A stretch of DNA of 64,000 nucleotides from Pseudomonas sivasensis (GTDB lineage: Bacteria; Pseudomonadota; Gammaproteobacteria; Pseudomonadales; Pseudomonadaceae): positions 124,001 to 188,000 of the forward strand of contig NZ_JAAOWU010000006.1 of assembly GCF_013778505.1 (NCBI RefSeq), given 5' to 3'. The position numbers and the translations under genes were made by a program. Within the stretch, counting starts at the first letter, position 1. The number at the start of each line of letters is the position of its first letter. Shown in pieces: positions 26,005-34,386 of this stretch. Below the pieces are notes generated by a model that was not told the DNA's origin, did not search any database, and was given only the letters and a program-made list of their open reading frames with translations.

Positions 26005-28719
26005 ATGAGCGCCGTAAAAAACACGCCACTGAGCAAGAAAAAGAGCACCTGCGAAGGCACCAAACTGTCGATGCGTGCCGCCCGCGAAGCCCAAAACGGC
26101 CTGCAAGCCACCCTGGCCAACGTACGCGCCACCCAGGATGGCCTGACCGAATTGGACGCCTCTGCACGTCTGCAACGGGAAGGCGCTAACGAAGTCGCCC
26201 ATGACAAGCCGCCGCACGCCCTCATCCAGTTCCTGCACGCACTGAACAACCCGTTCATCTACGTGCTGCTGACCCTGGGCGCCATCAGCTTCTTTACCGA
26301 TTGCTGGCTGCCGATGCAGGAAGGCGAAGACGCTGACCCGACCAAAGTCATCATCATCATGACCATGGTCCTGCTCAGCAGCCTATTGCGCTTCTGGCAG
26401 GAGCACCGCTCGGCAAAATCCGCCGAGGCCTTGAAAGCCATGGTGCGCACCACCGCCACCGTACTGCGCCGTGAGCAAGTGGGCAGCCAACCGACCCTGC
26501 GCGAAGTACCGATGCGCGAGCTGGTGGCGGGCGATATCGTGCAACTGTCGGCCGGGGACATGATCCCCGCCGACATCCGCCTGATCGAATCCCGAGACCT
26601 GTTTATCAGCCAGGCCGTGCTCACCGGCGAAGCCTTGCCGGTGGAGAAGTACGACACCCTGGGCGACGTTACGCAAAAAACCGCCGGACCGGTGATCGCC
26701 GACCAAGGCAACCTGCTGGACCTGCCCAATATCTGCTTTATGGGCACCAACGTGGTCAGCGGCCGGGCCACGGCCGTGGTGGTGGCCACTGGACCGCGCA
26801 CCTACTTTGGCTCCCTGGCCAAGGCGATTGTCGGCTCGCGAGTGCAGACCGCGTTCGACCGTGGGGTCAACAGTGTCAGTTGGCTGCTGATCCGCTTCAT
26901 GCTGGTGATGGTGCCCATCGTGTTCTTCCTCAACGGTTTCTCCAAGGGTGACTGGGGCGATGCCTTCCTGTTTGCGCTGGCGGTTGCCGTGGGCCTCACC
27001 CCGGAAATGCTGCCGATGATCGTCAGCGCCAACCTGGCCAAGGGCGCCACGGCCATGGCCAAGCGCAAAGTGGTGGTCAAGCGCCTCAACGCGATCCAAA
27101 ACTTCGGCTCCATGGACGTGTTGTGCACCGACAAGACCGGCACCCTGACCCAGGACAGAATCATCCTCGAACATCACGTCAACGCCTTTGGCCAGCGTGA
27201 TGATGCCGTGCTGTCCCTGGCCTGGCTCAACAGCTACCACCAGAGCGGCATGAAGAACCTGATGGACCAGGCGGTGGTGCAGTTTTCGCAACAGAACCCG
27301 ACATTCCAAGTGCCGTTTGCCTACAGCAAGGTCGATGAGTTGCCCTTCGACTTTGTACGCCGCCGCCTGTCCATCGTGGTCAGGGACGCGGCCGGCGACC
27401 ATCTGCTGGTGTGCAAAGGCGCCGTGGAAGAGATGCTGGGTATTTCCACCCATGTAATGGACGCTGGCGCCGCGGTGCCGTTGGATGAGCGCCGTCGCGA
27501 GCAACTGCTGTCAATTGCCAACGATTACAACGAAGACGGCTTTCGCGTGCTGGTGGTGGCGACTCGCACGATCCCCAAGGCGTTGGCACGCCAGCAGTAC
27601 ACCACCGTCGATGAGCGCAACCTGGTGATCCACGGTTTTCTGACCTTCCTCGATCCACCGAAGGAAACCGCCGGCCCTGCGATTGCCGCACTGCAACAGA
27701 TCGGCGTGGCGGTCAAAGTGCTGACCGGCGACAACGCGGTCGTCACCAGCAAGATCTGCCGTCAGGTCGGCCTTGAGCCCGGCCAACCGCTGCTGGGCGT
27801 TGAAATCGAATTGATGGACGACGTCACCCTGGCGCGCCGAGTAGAGGAACGCACGGTATTCGCCAAACTCACGCCGTTGCAGAAATCCCGTGTGCTCAAG
27901 GCCCTGCAAGCCAACGGCCATACGGTGGGCTTCCTCGGGGACGGCATCAACGATGCCCCTGCGCTGCGCGATGCCGACGTGGGCATCTCGGTGGACAGTG
28001 GCACCGACATCGCCAAGGAGTCGGCGGACATCATCCTGCTGGAAAAAAGCCTGATGGTGCTGGAGGAAGGCGTGCTCAAGGGCCGCGAAACCTTCGGCAA
28101 TATCATGAAGTACCTGAACATGACCGCCAGCTCCAATTTCGGCAACGTGTTCTCAGTGCTGGTGGCCAGTGCGTTTATCCCGTTCATGCCGATGCTGGCG
28201 ATCCACTTGCTGCTGCAAAACCTGATGTATGACATCTCCCAGCTGGCGTTGCCGTGGGACAAGATGGACAAGGAATACCTGGCCAAGCCACGCAAGTGGG
28301 ACGCGAAAAACATCGGCCGTTTCATGCTGTGGATCGGGCCGACCTCGTCGATTTTCGACATCACTACCTTTGCGCTGATGTGGTACGTGTTTGCCGCCAA
28401 CAGCGTCGAGATGCAGACGCTGTTCCAGTCCGGCTGGTTTATCGAAGGACTGCTGTCGCAAACCCTGGTGGTGCATATGCTGCGCACCCGCAAGATCCCC
28501 TTCTTCCAGAGCACGGCCGCATGGCCGGTGCTGATGATGACCTGCTTGGTGATCGTACTGGGGATCTACGTGCCGTTCTCGCCCCTGGGCACCCTGGTGG
28601 GCTTGCAGCCACTGCCACTGGCTTACTTCCCATGGCTGGTGGGCACCTTGCTCAGCTACTGCTGCGTGGCCCAACTGATGAAAACGATCTACATCCGCCG
28701 CTTCAAGCAGTGGTACTGA
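26005..28719 (+). CDS. mgtA: Magnesium-translocating P-type ATPase
   Basis: This 904-residue inner-membrane P3B-ATPase imports Mg2+. The phosphorylated Asp is D376 in CTDKTGTLTQD. The TGEALPVEK actuator motif, the VLTGDN and GDGINDAPALRDADVGISVDSGTDIAKESADIILLE hinge motifs and about ten membrane segments are present. AGGAG at 25992-25996 precedes the ATG at 26005; in-frame codons to 25969 are not conserved. The long structured leader suggests post-initiation control. A strong hairpin follows. Confidence 0.95.
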   Translation: MSAVKNTPLSKKKSTCEGTKLSMRAAREAQNGLQATLANVRATQDGLTELDASARLQREGANEVAHDKPPHALIQFLHALNNPFIYVLLTLGAISFFTDCWLPMQEGEDADPTKVIIIMTMVLLSSLLRFWQEHRSAKSAEALKAMVRTTATVLRREQVGSQPTLREVPMRELVAGDIVQLSAGDMIPADIRLIESRDLFISQAVLTGEALPVEKYDTLGDVTQKTAGPVIADQGNLLDLPNICFMGTNVVSGRATAVVVATGPRTYFGSLAKAIVGSRVQTAFDRGVNSVSWLLIRFMLVMVPIVFFLNGFSKGDWGDAFLFALAVAVGLTPEMLPMIVSANLAKGATAMAKRKVVVKRLNAIQNFGSMDVLCTDKTGTLTQDRIILEHHVNAFGQRDDAVLSLAWLNSYHQSGMKNLMDQAVVQFSQQNPTFQVPFAYSKVDELPFDFVRRRLSIVVRDAAGDHLLVCKGAVEEMLGISTHVMDAGAAVPLDERRREQLLSIANDYNEDGFRVLVVATRTIPKALARQQYTTVDERNLVIHGFLTFLDPPKETAGPAIAALQQIGVAVKVLTGDNAVVTSKICRQVGLEPGQPLLGVEIELMDDVTLARRVEERTVFAKLTPLQKSRVLKALQANGHTVGFLGDGINDAPALRDADVGISVDSGTDIAKESADIILLEKSLMVLEEGVLKGRETFGNIMKYLNMTASSNFGNVFSVLVASAFIPFMPMLAIHLLLQNLMYDISQLALPWDKMDKEYLAKPRKWDAKNIGRFMLWIGPTSSIFDITTFALMWYVFAANSVEMQTLFQSGWFIEGLLSQTLVVHMLRTRKIPFFQSTAAWPVLMMTCLVIVLGIYVPFSPLGTLVGLQPLPLAYFPWLVGTLLSYCCVAQLMKTIYIRRFKQWY

Positions 28720-28736
28720 TCACCCCTGCCGTTTAA

Positions 28737-28764
28737 ACGGTGGCGGCCGCTGGGCCGCCACCGT
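28737..28764 (+). terminator. Hairpin after mgtA
   Basis: ACGGTGGCGGCC-gctg-GGCCGCCACCGT is a perfect 12-base-pair stem. It lacks a full T-run but probably ends or attenuates mgtA transcription. Confidence 0.7.
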
Positions 28765-28784
28765 GTCTTACAAGGAATCGGACT

Positions 28785-29132
28785 ATGCGCATCTTGATCT
28801 GTGCAGGTCGTCATTACGCCGACACCAAAAAGTCTCGCCAGGTGCTGGACGCCTACCATCGCCTGCGCCCGGTGCAAGTACTGATCCACGGCGGCAACCA
28901 GTTTCTCGGCAGCGATATCGAAGAATGGGCCCGTGAAATCGGTATCGACGTGGTGCGTTACCCACCCAATTGGCAACGCCACGGCAAGCAGGCAGAACGC
29001 CAACGCAACCACTTCATGCTGACCGACAGCCACCCCGACGTGGTCATCGCCTTGCCGGGCGGTGAGGACACATCGGAGCTGGTCTGCCAGGCCCGAGCCA
29101 GCGGCATTTCGGTGCTTACCGTAGAAAACTGA
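28785..29132 (+). CDS. DUF2493 / SLOG-family protein
   Basis: This 115-residue protein has a Rossmann-like fold: MRILICAGRHYAD at the start, LIHGGNQFLGSDIEEWA (the Gly-rich nucleotide loop) near 33-49 and VIALPGGEDTSELV near 87-100. These are the YspA/YpsA-type SLOG marks, predicted to bind a nucleotide or nucleotide-derived ligand. AGGA precedes the start. It may be co-transcribed with the small membrane protein gene that follows by 18 bases. Confidence 0.85.
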   Translation: MRILICAGRHYADTKKSRQVLDAYHRLRPVQVLIHGGNQFLGSDIEEWAREIGIDVVRYPPNWQRHGKQAERQRNHFMLTDSHPDVVIALPGGEDTSELVCQARASGISVLTVEN

Positions 29133-29150
29133 ACCCAAGCGAGGTGCGTC

Positions 29151-29399
29151 ATGCACAACCCACACACCCCAAAGCGCCCTGACGGGTTTGCCAAATACCG
29201 CGCGCGTCACCGCCGCGATGTGCGCCACAGCCTGCTGCTGTTGCCGCCGGCCAAACGCCGTGCGCTGCGGCGCAATCTGATCTTTATCGGCCTGGCCCTG
29301 AGCGTTGTTTTGCTTATCGCCGTCGTGTCGAAGGCCAATGCGGCAGGCGCTGCCTACGCTGGGCTTTTAAGCTGCTGCTCAAGTTGCAGCTGCATTTGA
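29151..29399 (+). CDS. Small basic membrane protein, 82 residues
   Basis: The N-terminal half is very basic (HTPKRPDGFAKYRARHRRD, RRALRRN) and is followed by one hydrophobic segment (residues 43-60) and a Cys-rich tail (LLSCCSSCSCI). GAGG precedes the ATG. Its last 46 bases overlap the end of the convergent gene at 29354-30052, so the Cys-rich tail could be a chance extension. Function unknown. Confidence 0.55.
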   Translation: MHNPHTPKRPDGFAKYRARHRRDVRHSLLLLPPAKRRALRRNLIFIGLALSVVLLIAVVSKANAAGAAYAGLLSCCSSCSCI

Positions 29400-30052
29400 G
29401 GATCAATGCTCAGCGTAGCCGCCAGCTCATCCAGATAATTGCGCTCTGCGTCCTGCTGATCATCCACCAGCATCACACTGGCCAGGTACACCTCGGCCGC
29501 TATCGCCGGGTCATGTGCGAATTCGGCAAAATCCGCAGCATCCAAGGGCTTGGCGACTTCGGCGTCGAGCCACTGCTGCAGTTGCGGGTCGTCGGTGTGC
29601 TTGCCCAGTTCAGTGGAGATCATTTGCTGCTCTGCGTCATCGATCCGACCGTCGGCCTTCGCCGCGGCAATCAAGGCACGCAACACTGCATGGCTGTGGG
29701 CCTCGGCTTCGAGGCCACCCAGCTGGTCGACTGTCTGAAAGGACGACTGCGGTTTGGAGGCCTGCTGACTCTGCCATGCCTGATACGCCTTGAACGCCAT
29801 CATCCCCAACGACGCCAACGCCGCGTAATTCATCCCGCCGGAGCGCCCCTGTGCAGAACGTGTCGCCGCCCCGCCACCGAGCATGCCGCCGAGGCCGCCT
29901 AACAATCCACCCAGACCGCCACCGGCCGAAGCATTGCCGGTGCTGGTACCCTTGAGCAAACCGCCGAGCAGCCCGCCCAGGCCGCCGCCCGCAGCGCCAC
30001 CGCCGGACTGCCCGGCGCGCAGCAGTTGTTCGAGTAGGTCACTTGTGTTCAT
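29354..30052 (-). CDS. DUF533/TerB-like protein with Gly-rich N-region
   Basis: The 232-residue protein starts MNTSDLLEQLLRAGQ, continues with repeated GGLGGLLGG blocks (residues 18-65), then a short hydrophobic stretch (NYALASLGMMAFKAYQAW-like), and ends in a TerB-like helical domain (about 110-228: VLRALIAAAKADGRIDDAEQQMI). DUF533 proteins are inner-membrane associated and of unclear role. I placed the start at 30052; the open frame runs to 30118. It diverges from the DinB-family gene. Confidence 0.85.
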   Translation of the reverse strand: MNTSDLLEQLLRAGQSGGGAAGGGLGGLLGGLLKGTSTGNASAGGGLGGLLGGLGGMLGGGAATRSAQGRSGGMNYAALASLGMMAFKAYQAWQSQQASKPQSSFQTVDQLGGLEAEAHSHAVLRALIAAAKADGRIDDAEQQMISTELGKHTDDPQLQQWLDAEVAKPLDAADFAEFAHDPAIAAEVYLASVMLVDDQQDAERNYLDELAATLSIDPQMQLQLEQQLKSPA

Positions 30053-30155
30053 GGTGTCACCCTTGCGCGCGTAGAATTGGCGTTCAACAACCATAGTCCG
30101 CCGCTGCCGAAACTCCATGACCGCCGAGCGGGCGCGTATTCAAGCAGGGAAACCC

Positions 30156-30683
30156 GTGAACCGAATCGAGCAGATTGCGCTGATGGCGACCTACAACCAG
30201 TGGATGAATCGCAAAGTCTATGACGCCGCCGCCAGGCTTTCGGATGCGCAATTACGCACGGACCGTCATGCTTTTTTCGGCTCGATACTCGGCACACTCA
30301 ACCACCTGGCGCAGGGAGACACGGTCTGGCTCAAACGCTTCGCCCAGCACCCGGCAGGCTTTACAGCGCTGGCCCCACTGGAAGCCATTGCCATGCCCGT
30401 CGACCTCAAGCATCTGGCCTTTGCCGACCTTAGCGCGCTGGCTGCCCGTCGTACCTGGCTGGACCAACTGATCATCGATTGGACCAAGACCCTGCGCGAG
30501 CCTGATCTCGACCTGCGCTTGCATTACCACAACATGCGTGGCGCCGCCGCCGACAAGCCCTTTTCCAGCCTGCTATTGCACTTTTTCAATCATCAGACCC
30601 ACCACCGGGGCCAGGCGACCACCTTGCTGACCCAGGCCGGAGTGGATGTCGGCGACACGGACCTGCTGGCACTGATCGACTGA
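30156..30683 (+). CDS. DinB-family protein
   Basis: The 175-residue protein is a four-helix-bundle DinB/YfiT-type putative metalloenzyme. The metal-ligand histidines are visible in LGTLNHLAQGD (near residue 46) and FFNHQTHHRGQ (near 145-155). The GTG at 30156 has AGGGA with 5-base spacing and gives the family start MNRIEQIALMATYNQWMN; an in-frame ATG at 30117 is possible. Family members are thiol-dependent enzymes or of unknown function. It is monocistronic. Confidence 0.88.
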   Translation: MNRIEQIALMATYNQWMNRKVYDAAARLSDAQLRTDRHAFFGSILGTLNHLAQGDTVWLKRFAQHPAGFTALAPLEAIAMPVDLKHLAFADLSALAARRTWLDQLIIDWTKTLREPDLDLRLHYHNMRGAAADKPFSSLLLHFFNHQTHHRGQATTLLTQAGVDVGDTDLLALID

Positions 30684-30837
30684 CGGCAGCGCGCTGCTGA
30701 GCAGGCTAGAGCCATAAACGAACGCCTAGGCAACTGTGAGGTCGTAATGACAGGTGCCGGGATCTTTCTGCGCCCGCCCTCTTCGCACCCGTCGTGGGTT
30801 TACCGATGGGTGCACCCCATAAGAAGGAGACGCTTAC

Positions 30838-31119
30838 ATGGTCATTCACTTCAAGGTCGCCGGGCATCTGGCTTGCGGCCACCACGGTACCAACCTCCCC
30901 TCCAGCGCTGAGCTGAACCGGGTCAAGTGCCGTACCTGCCGCAACACTGAGGCCTACAAGGAAGCCCGCCGCACCCAACGCAATGCCGCTCGGCGTGCTT
31001 CGCGCAAAGCCAAGTCCCCCACCGCCACTGACTGGCGCAGCGCCTGGACCCAACGTCTCACCGACCTGCCAGGGTTGCAGCGTTTGCCCAGAGGGTTCAG
31101 CGGCCAGCCTTTCGTATAG
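30838..31119 (+). CDS. Hypothetical protein with CxxC motif, 93 residues
   Basis: The N-terminal part carries C-x-H-H (ACGHHG) and C-x-x-C (VKCRTCRN), a likely zinc-binding site. A very basic helical region follows (RRTQRNAARRASRKAKS), suggesting nucleic-acid contact. AAGGAG lies 6-8 bases before the ATG. A perfect terminator follows. I know no name for the family; it looks like a small, possibly RNA- or DNA-binding protein. Confidence 0.75.
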   Translation: MVIHFKVAGHLACGHHGTNLPSSAELNRVKCRTCRNTEAYKEARRTQRNAARRASRKAKSPTATDWRSAWTQRLTDLPGLQRLPRGFSGQPFV

Positions 31120-31130
31120 GCCTGCACACG

Positions 31131-31158
31131 CAAGCCCCGGCTAAACCGGGGCTTGTTT
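31131..31158 (+). terminator. Rho-independent terminator
   Basis: CAAGCCCCGG-ctaaa-CCGGGGCTTG followed by TTT ends the gene at 30838-31119. Confidence 0.88.
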
Positions 31159-31373
31159 GCGATCGCTCTGCCTTTCTGCTGAAGATTCATGATGCCCATC
31201 TGTGATTCTTGTGTTCGGGTAGCAGAAACCTACTGGACTCTCTTTTAAAACCCCTGTAGCCCACTGATCTTTCGAGCTTTTTCATCTTGCTCGATGCCCA
31301 ACAAAGGTGCGTTACGGCCTTGCGCATACGCGCCTTGATCTATATATTCCCAACCCTGCTACACCGCGCTACC

Positions 31374-31460
31374 GCCCGAATGGCGAAACTGGTAGACGCA
31401 TGGGACTTAAAATCCCCCGCTCGTAAGGGCGTCCCGGTTCGATTCCGGGTTCGGGCACCA
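31374..31460 (+). tRNA. tRNA-Leu (anticodon UAA)
   Basis: This is an 87-base class II tRNA. The acceptor arms GCCCGAA and TTCGGGC pair, and CCA is encoded. The anticodon loop CTTAAAA gives UAA, decoding UUA/UUG. The long variable arm and the GGTTCGATTCC T-loop are present. The AT-richer DNA downstream suggests that this locus may have served as an integration site, although no att repeat was found. Confidence 0.98.
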
Positions 31461-31468
31461 TAGATATC

Positions 31469-31502
31469 AAGGGCTTGCATGATTAACGTCATGCAGGCCC
31501 TT
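31469..31502 (+). terminator. Terminator of tRNA-Leu
   Basis: AAGGGC-TTGCATGA pairs with TCATGCAG-GCCCTT, followed by a short T-rich tail (ATCTTTT). It ends the tRNA transcript. Confidence 0.88.
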
Positions 31503-31621
31503 ATCTTTTGCGCTCCGCAATTTTTGACACTGCTTCGCAACTCCCTTCCCTGGCGTTCCGCCGACGCAAATCAAATCGGCATACTTCACCGACTACTTCG
31601 CTGTTCTCATGACTGCATAGC

Positions 31622-31647
31622 AAAAAAGCCCAGCAATCGCGCTGGGC
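31622..31647 (-). terminator. Leftward terminator
   Basis: On the minus strand GCCCAGC-gcgatt-GCTGGGC is followed by six Ts. It suits the small minus-strand gene at 31791-32012. Confidence 0.85.
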
Positions 31648-31790
31648 TCAGATAGGGAAACTCAGTAAAAAATATGTGCCGTGCTACTTAACCCTTGCAA
31701 AACTTCTGTGGCGACTCCGTACCTGCGAGGGGATCCCGCCACCACCAGCATGGCGATAGACGAAGAAACCGAAGCAACCAAGTCTCTGCC

Positions 31791-32012
31791 CTAGCCAGGT
31801 CCGCCCATACACTCTGCGGTGCTGGAAAGCATTGCTCCCGCCTGCTGCACCAGCTTTCTCCACTCATCGCTGGTGATGAGTTCGGCAAGCTCCATGGCGT
31901 CAGCCCGCCGCAACAATCCAAAATACTTAACCTCTGCGTCCGTTTGACTTACGGCCTGTGTAAACAGGTCGCGCCAGGCTGTCATGGCTAGTCTTCGCTG
32001 TGCCTCTCTCAT
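31791..32012 (-). CDS. Hypothetical small protein, 73 residues
   Basis: The product begins MREAQRRLAMTAWRDLFTQA and continues with helical sequence (LLRRADAMELAELITSDEWRKLVQQAGAML). AGGGG lies about 6 bases before the ATG on the minus strand, and a good leftward terminator lies 144 bases downstream, which both support expression. The gene is in the accessory-looking segment after tRNA-Leu. The family is not recognised. Confidence 0.5.
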   Translation of the reverse strand: MREAQRRLAMTAWRDLFTQAVSQTDAEVKYFGLLRRADAMELAELITSDEWRKLVQQAGAMLSSTAECMGGPG

Positions 32013-32688
32013 CGAGGGCCCCTAATGGTGAGATGAGTCAGTATGTATTAGGTTGCCGGGCGCGTTCGGCGTGATCTCGTTATTGCCGACCAATGGCGGC
32101 CATAAGCCATTAATCGCGAGGTTTTGGCTCAGTCACGGGAAGATTCGACTGAAAGTAGTGGGTCCGTTCGCACTGATCGTTGGCGTTTGCTGGACGATCT
32201 TCGCGCTGAGCTTCTTGTATCTGCCCTTCGGAGCGCCATCTATTGAGTCGGGAATCCTGACGATTACAACTTCCCCAGGTATTACATAGAGCTGGCTACG
32301 TGCGTTGCTTTCTGCTTTTGCGACATCCTTTTCACCTTGCATTTACAGGACAGGGTGCTAAATCACCCTACTCCTTTGAAGAATTCCCTTTAGGCCCGCC
32401 CACAAGCGGGCTTTTTTTTGCCCGTTAGAAAGGCGCCAGATCCTCTTCGGGCTCAAGCTCGGCCTCCAAACCGCGACTGCCGTACGCGCACAACAATCTG
32501 ACTACCCGCAACGAACCTTCCTACAACGCGAATTGTCGAAATGTGGCTTTGGTCACCCGTCTGCGCGCCCACCTATCAGGGAGAACCCAGCAGCCATCAC
32601 CGGCTAATAGTCGGCGTGGTACCGGTTTTCTCGTGCCCGCTAGATAAAAGCCAACTATTCACGCGACATCTCAAGAGGCAAAGGAATC
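32013..32688. other. Accessory intergenic stretch
   Basis: This 676-base stretch is AT-richer than its surroundings. Two opposed weak ORFs lie here (plus 32053-32289 from a TTG with one hydrophobic segment; minus 32133-32342 from an ATG without ribosome site), and I trust neither. A rightward terminator lies at 32394-32419. The promoter of the acyltransferase gene should be in the last 200 bases. Confidence 0.45.
32394..32419 (+). terminator. Orphan rightward terminator, possible sRNA end
   Basis: GCCCGC-ccacaa-GCGGGC followed by eight Ts. No confident gene precedes it. The preceding bases (GAAG..TTCCCTT..GCCCGCC) resemble those before the terminator at 20833-20857. Confidence 0.6.
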
Positions 32689-33861
32689 GTGCCCGAACAA
32701 AAAATGCATGCCTGCAACACAATTGATGAGTCCTTGGGAAATGCAAAATTGCCCGTAGAGCGGCTAGAGTCTTTAACATTTCTGCGCTTTGTTGCAGCCA
32801 TCGTAGTGGTTCTTTTCCATTACGGAAAAGAAACGCAAATTTACGCAAGCTTGCCAACGATACTGAATTGCGGGCCGATCATGGTCACTTTCTTTTTCGT
32901 ACTGTCAGGCTTTGTGCTCGCCCTATCGAATACAAAAAAGAACATTCCAACCTCACAATTCTATGTAAACAGAGCCGCCAGGATATTGCCCATTTATCTA
33001 ATAGCGCTACTGGCTTACATGGCAATAACAAGCAGCTCACTAAACGGCAAATTTTTTATATCCGCCGCCCTTATTCAAGCGTGGCTCCCAAAATACGCAA
33101 CGACTTTAAATTACCCTGGCTGGTCTGTTTCAGTTGAGATGTTTTTCTATTTGATTTGCCCCTTGCTGATTTTTGTCAGCAATATAAAAAAACACGTACG
33201 CCTCAAGGTGTGGCTGGCGTCTTCGCTACTCCTTTGGGTTTTCAGCCAAGTCGTGCTCAGCTACTACAGCCGTACAGACCCCTATGGCAATACCAGTCCG
33301 CGCCTGCACTCGCTGATCAATTATTTTCCACCGTCACACCTGTGCAGCTTTGTCCTTGGGTTCACTGCCGGGCTCATATTCAAAGCAGGCGTATTGCGCA
33401 ACGTCGTCGGGGAGAAGACTGCGCTCGTTCTCAGCATCGTGTTGTTCGCCATTATCGGCAAGATAATTGATTACGGCCCAAGAATAGATGACGCCATCGG
33501 CGCGCACTTAGCGTACGGAAGTAGTTTCACAGCTATCCTGTTTGCCCCAGCGATTTACTTTTGCGCCATAGCAAACAACTTACTAAAAAAAGCCCCCTTC
33601 ATACCCGTGCTTGTCATACTCGGAGAATCCAGCTATTCGCTTTACATACTGCAAGCGCCGGCTCACCTTGCTTTCCAAATGCTGCCGACTCAGTTTCTTT
33701 TTGAATCCAGTACGATTAATTTTTCAGTCTTTGTCATCTTTTTAATTTCGCAGTCCATCGCTTCATACTTCCTGATTGAAAAAACCCTTTCAAAAACGAT
33801 CAAAGTTTTTTATGCAAAACGCATGAAGCGTTCACCCGTTAAAACTGAAGCCGTAGCCTGA
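32689..33861 (+). CDS. Acyltransferase 3 family membrane protein
   Basis: The 390-residue protein has about ten membrane segments and the family motifs: RLESLTFLRFVAAIVVVLFHYG (catalytic-type His in FHYG) near residue 25-46, GPIMVTFFFVLSGFVLA, and NRAARILPIYLIALL. Such OafA/NodX-like enzymes O-acylate LPS O-antigen, exopolysaccharide or secreted glycans. I kept the GTG at 32689, preceded by AAAGGA at short spacing; an ATG five codons on lacks a ribosome site. It is visibly AT-richer than its neighbours and lies downstream of tRNA-Leu, so it was probably acquired. Confidence 0.9.
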   Translation: MPEQKMHACNTIDESLGNAKLPVERLESLTFLRFVAAIVVVLFHYGKETQIYASLPTILNCGPIMVTFFFVLSGFVLALSNTKKNIPTSQFYVNRAARILPIYLIALLAYMAITSSSLNGKFFISAALIQAWLPKYATTLNYPGWSVSVEMFFYLICPLLIFVSNIKKHVRLKVWLASSLLLWVFSQVVLSYYSRTDPYGNTSPRLHSLINYFPPSHLCSFVLGFTAGLIFKAGVLRNVVGEKTALVLSIVLFAIIGKIIDYGPRIDDAIGAHLAYGSSFTAILFAPAIYFCAIANNLLKKAPFIPVLVILGESSYSLYILQAPAHLAFQMLPTQFLFESSTINFSVFVIFLISQSIASYFLIEKTLSKTIKVFYAKRMKRSPVKTEAVA

Positions 33862-33999
33862 GAATATCGCCTCGCCGTTCTCCCGTGCTCACGCGACGAC
33901 AGATTGAACACTGACCGTATTTGCATCATGCAAGCGTGGGCTTGGCTCTTGAGGCGCCGTTTACACGGCGTAAAGCAACCGCGCACCTGTTCCAAACGC

Positions 34000-34014
34000 A
34001 CGCACACGGTGCGT
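34000..34014. promoter_or_regulatory. Dyad, candidate enhancer-binding-protein site
   Basis: ACGCAC-acg-GTGCGT lies about 87 bases upstream of the sigma-54 -24 element, a usual distance for an NtrC-like activator. The GCAC/GTGC core resembles the NtrC consensus. Binding is inferred. Confidence 0.4.
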
Positions 34015-34100
34015 CGTTTCTACCCAGGTGACATTTTTCGGAGCGTGACCAGCGTCGTCATACACACTGGTTTCCTTTAAAATCATAAACATAGCGTTTA

Positions 34101-34116
34101 TGGCCTGAAGCTTGCT
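34101..34116 (+). promoter_or_regulatory. Sigma-54 (-24/-12) promoter of the amide operon
   Basis: TGGCCTG-aagc-TTGCT places GG and GC exactly 10 bases apart, matching the consensus TGGCACG-N4-TTGCW. Transcription would begin near 34127, about 50 bases before the first hexaloop hairpin, so the promoter and leader fit together. Confidence 0.75.
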
Positions 34117-34175
34117 TTTAAGCTATCGCCGCGCCATGCGGCACTCGTTTCCCCCATCCTCTCAGGGTGGGCGAC

Positions 34176-34281
34176 CCAGCCTCAACGATGCGGCTGGTGT
34201 CTCCAAGTGAAGCGAATCACATATCCAGCCGACAGCGCCGTCGGTATGTGAAATCAGGCCCTCCTTCCCCGCCTGCATTTC
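34176..34281 (+). promoter_or_regulatory. ANTAR-type hexaloop leader of the amide operon
   Basis: Three hairpins with six-base loops occur in a row. Stem CCAGCC-t-C with loop AACGAT (loop 34184-34189); stem GTGA/TCAC with loop AGCGAA (34211-34216); stem CCGAC/GTCGG with loop AGCGCC (34234-34239), extended by CACATA/TATGTG. All three loops have A at position 1 and G at position 4, the residues ANTAR proteins recognise in paired hexaloops. A further hairpin GAAATCAGGC/GCCTG-c-ATTTC (34250-34281), followed by a pyrimidine-rich tail, could be the terminator. The ANTAR gene is at 41609-42211 in the same operon. Confidence 0.75.
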
Positions 34282-34386
34282 TTCCCAGACCTTCTTTCCT
34301 TCATTGCAAACCGTCATGCCCGGCGCTTTTCCTGGCGTGCTTCGGGCTGCAGTGGATAGGGAGTCCGGGTTTCAGGAGTCTTCCGA

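Larger units (their letters stand above)
31461..31790. other. Non-coding stretch after tRNA-Leu
   Basis: It holds two terminators (31469-31502 and 31622-31647). The rest shows no coding signal on either strand that I trust. Confidence 0.5.
33862..34386. other. Regulatory region upstream of the amide operon
   Basis: This 525-base stretch has no gene. It contains a dyad CGCACC (33982-33987)/GGTGCG and ACGCAC-acg-GTGCGT (34000-34014) that could bind a sigma-54 activator, a sigma-54 promoter (34101-34116), and a structured leader with hexaloop hairpins (34176-34281). Confidence 0.6.

Noticed and set aside
32053..32342. Two opposed ORFs (plus 32053-32289, minus 32133-32342)
   Set aside because: One starts with TTG without a ribosome site, the other with ATG without one; neither resembles a family I know.
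31374..32703. Integration-site duplication of the tRNA-Leu 3' end
   Set aside because: Only a 10-base inverted match (GTGCCCGAAC at 32686) was found, too short and in the wrong orientation for an attR.
34101..34120. AAGCTTGCTTTTAAGCT as a terminator or hexaloop
   Set aside because: The loop lacks A1/G4, and the stretch coincides with the sigma-54 -12 region, which explains it better.
34318..34347. GCCCG...CGGGC hairpin as the antitermination target
   Set aside because: The stem is short and has no T-run; 34250-34281 fits better as the terminator candidate, though that is also weak.
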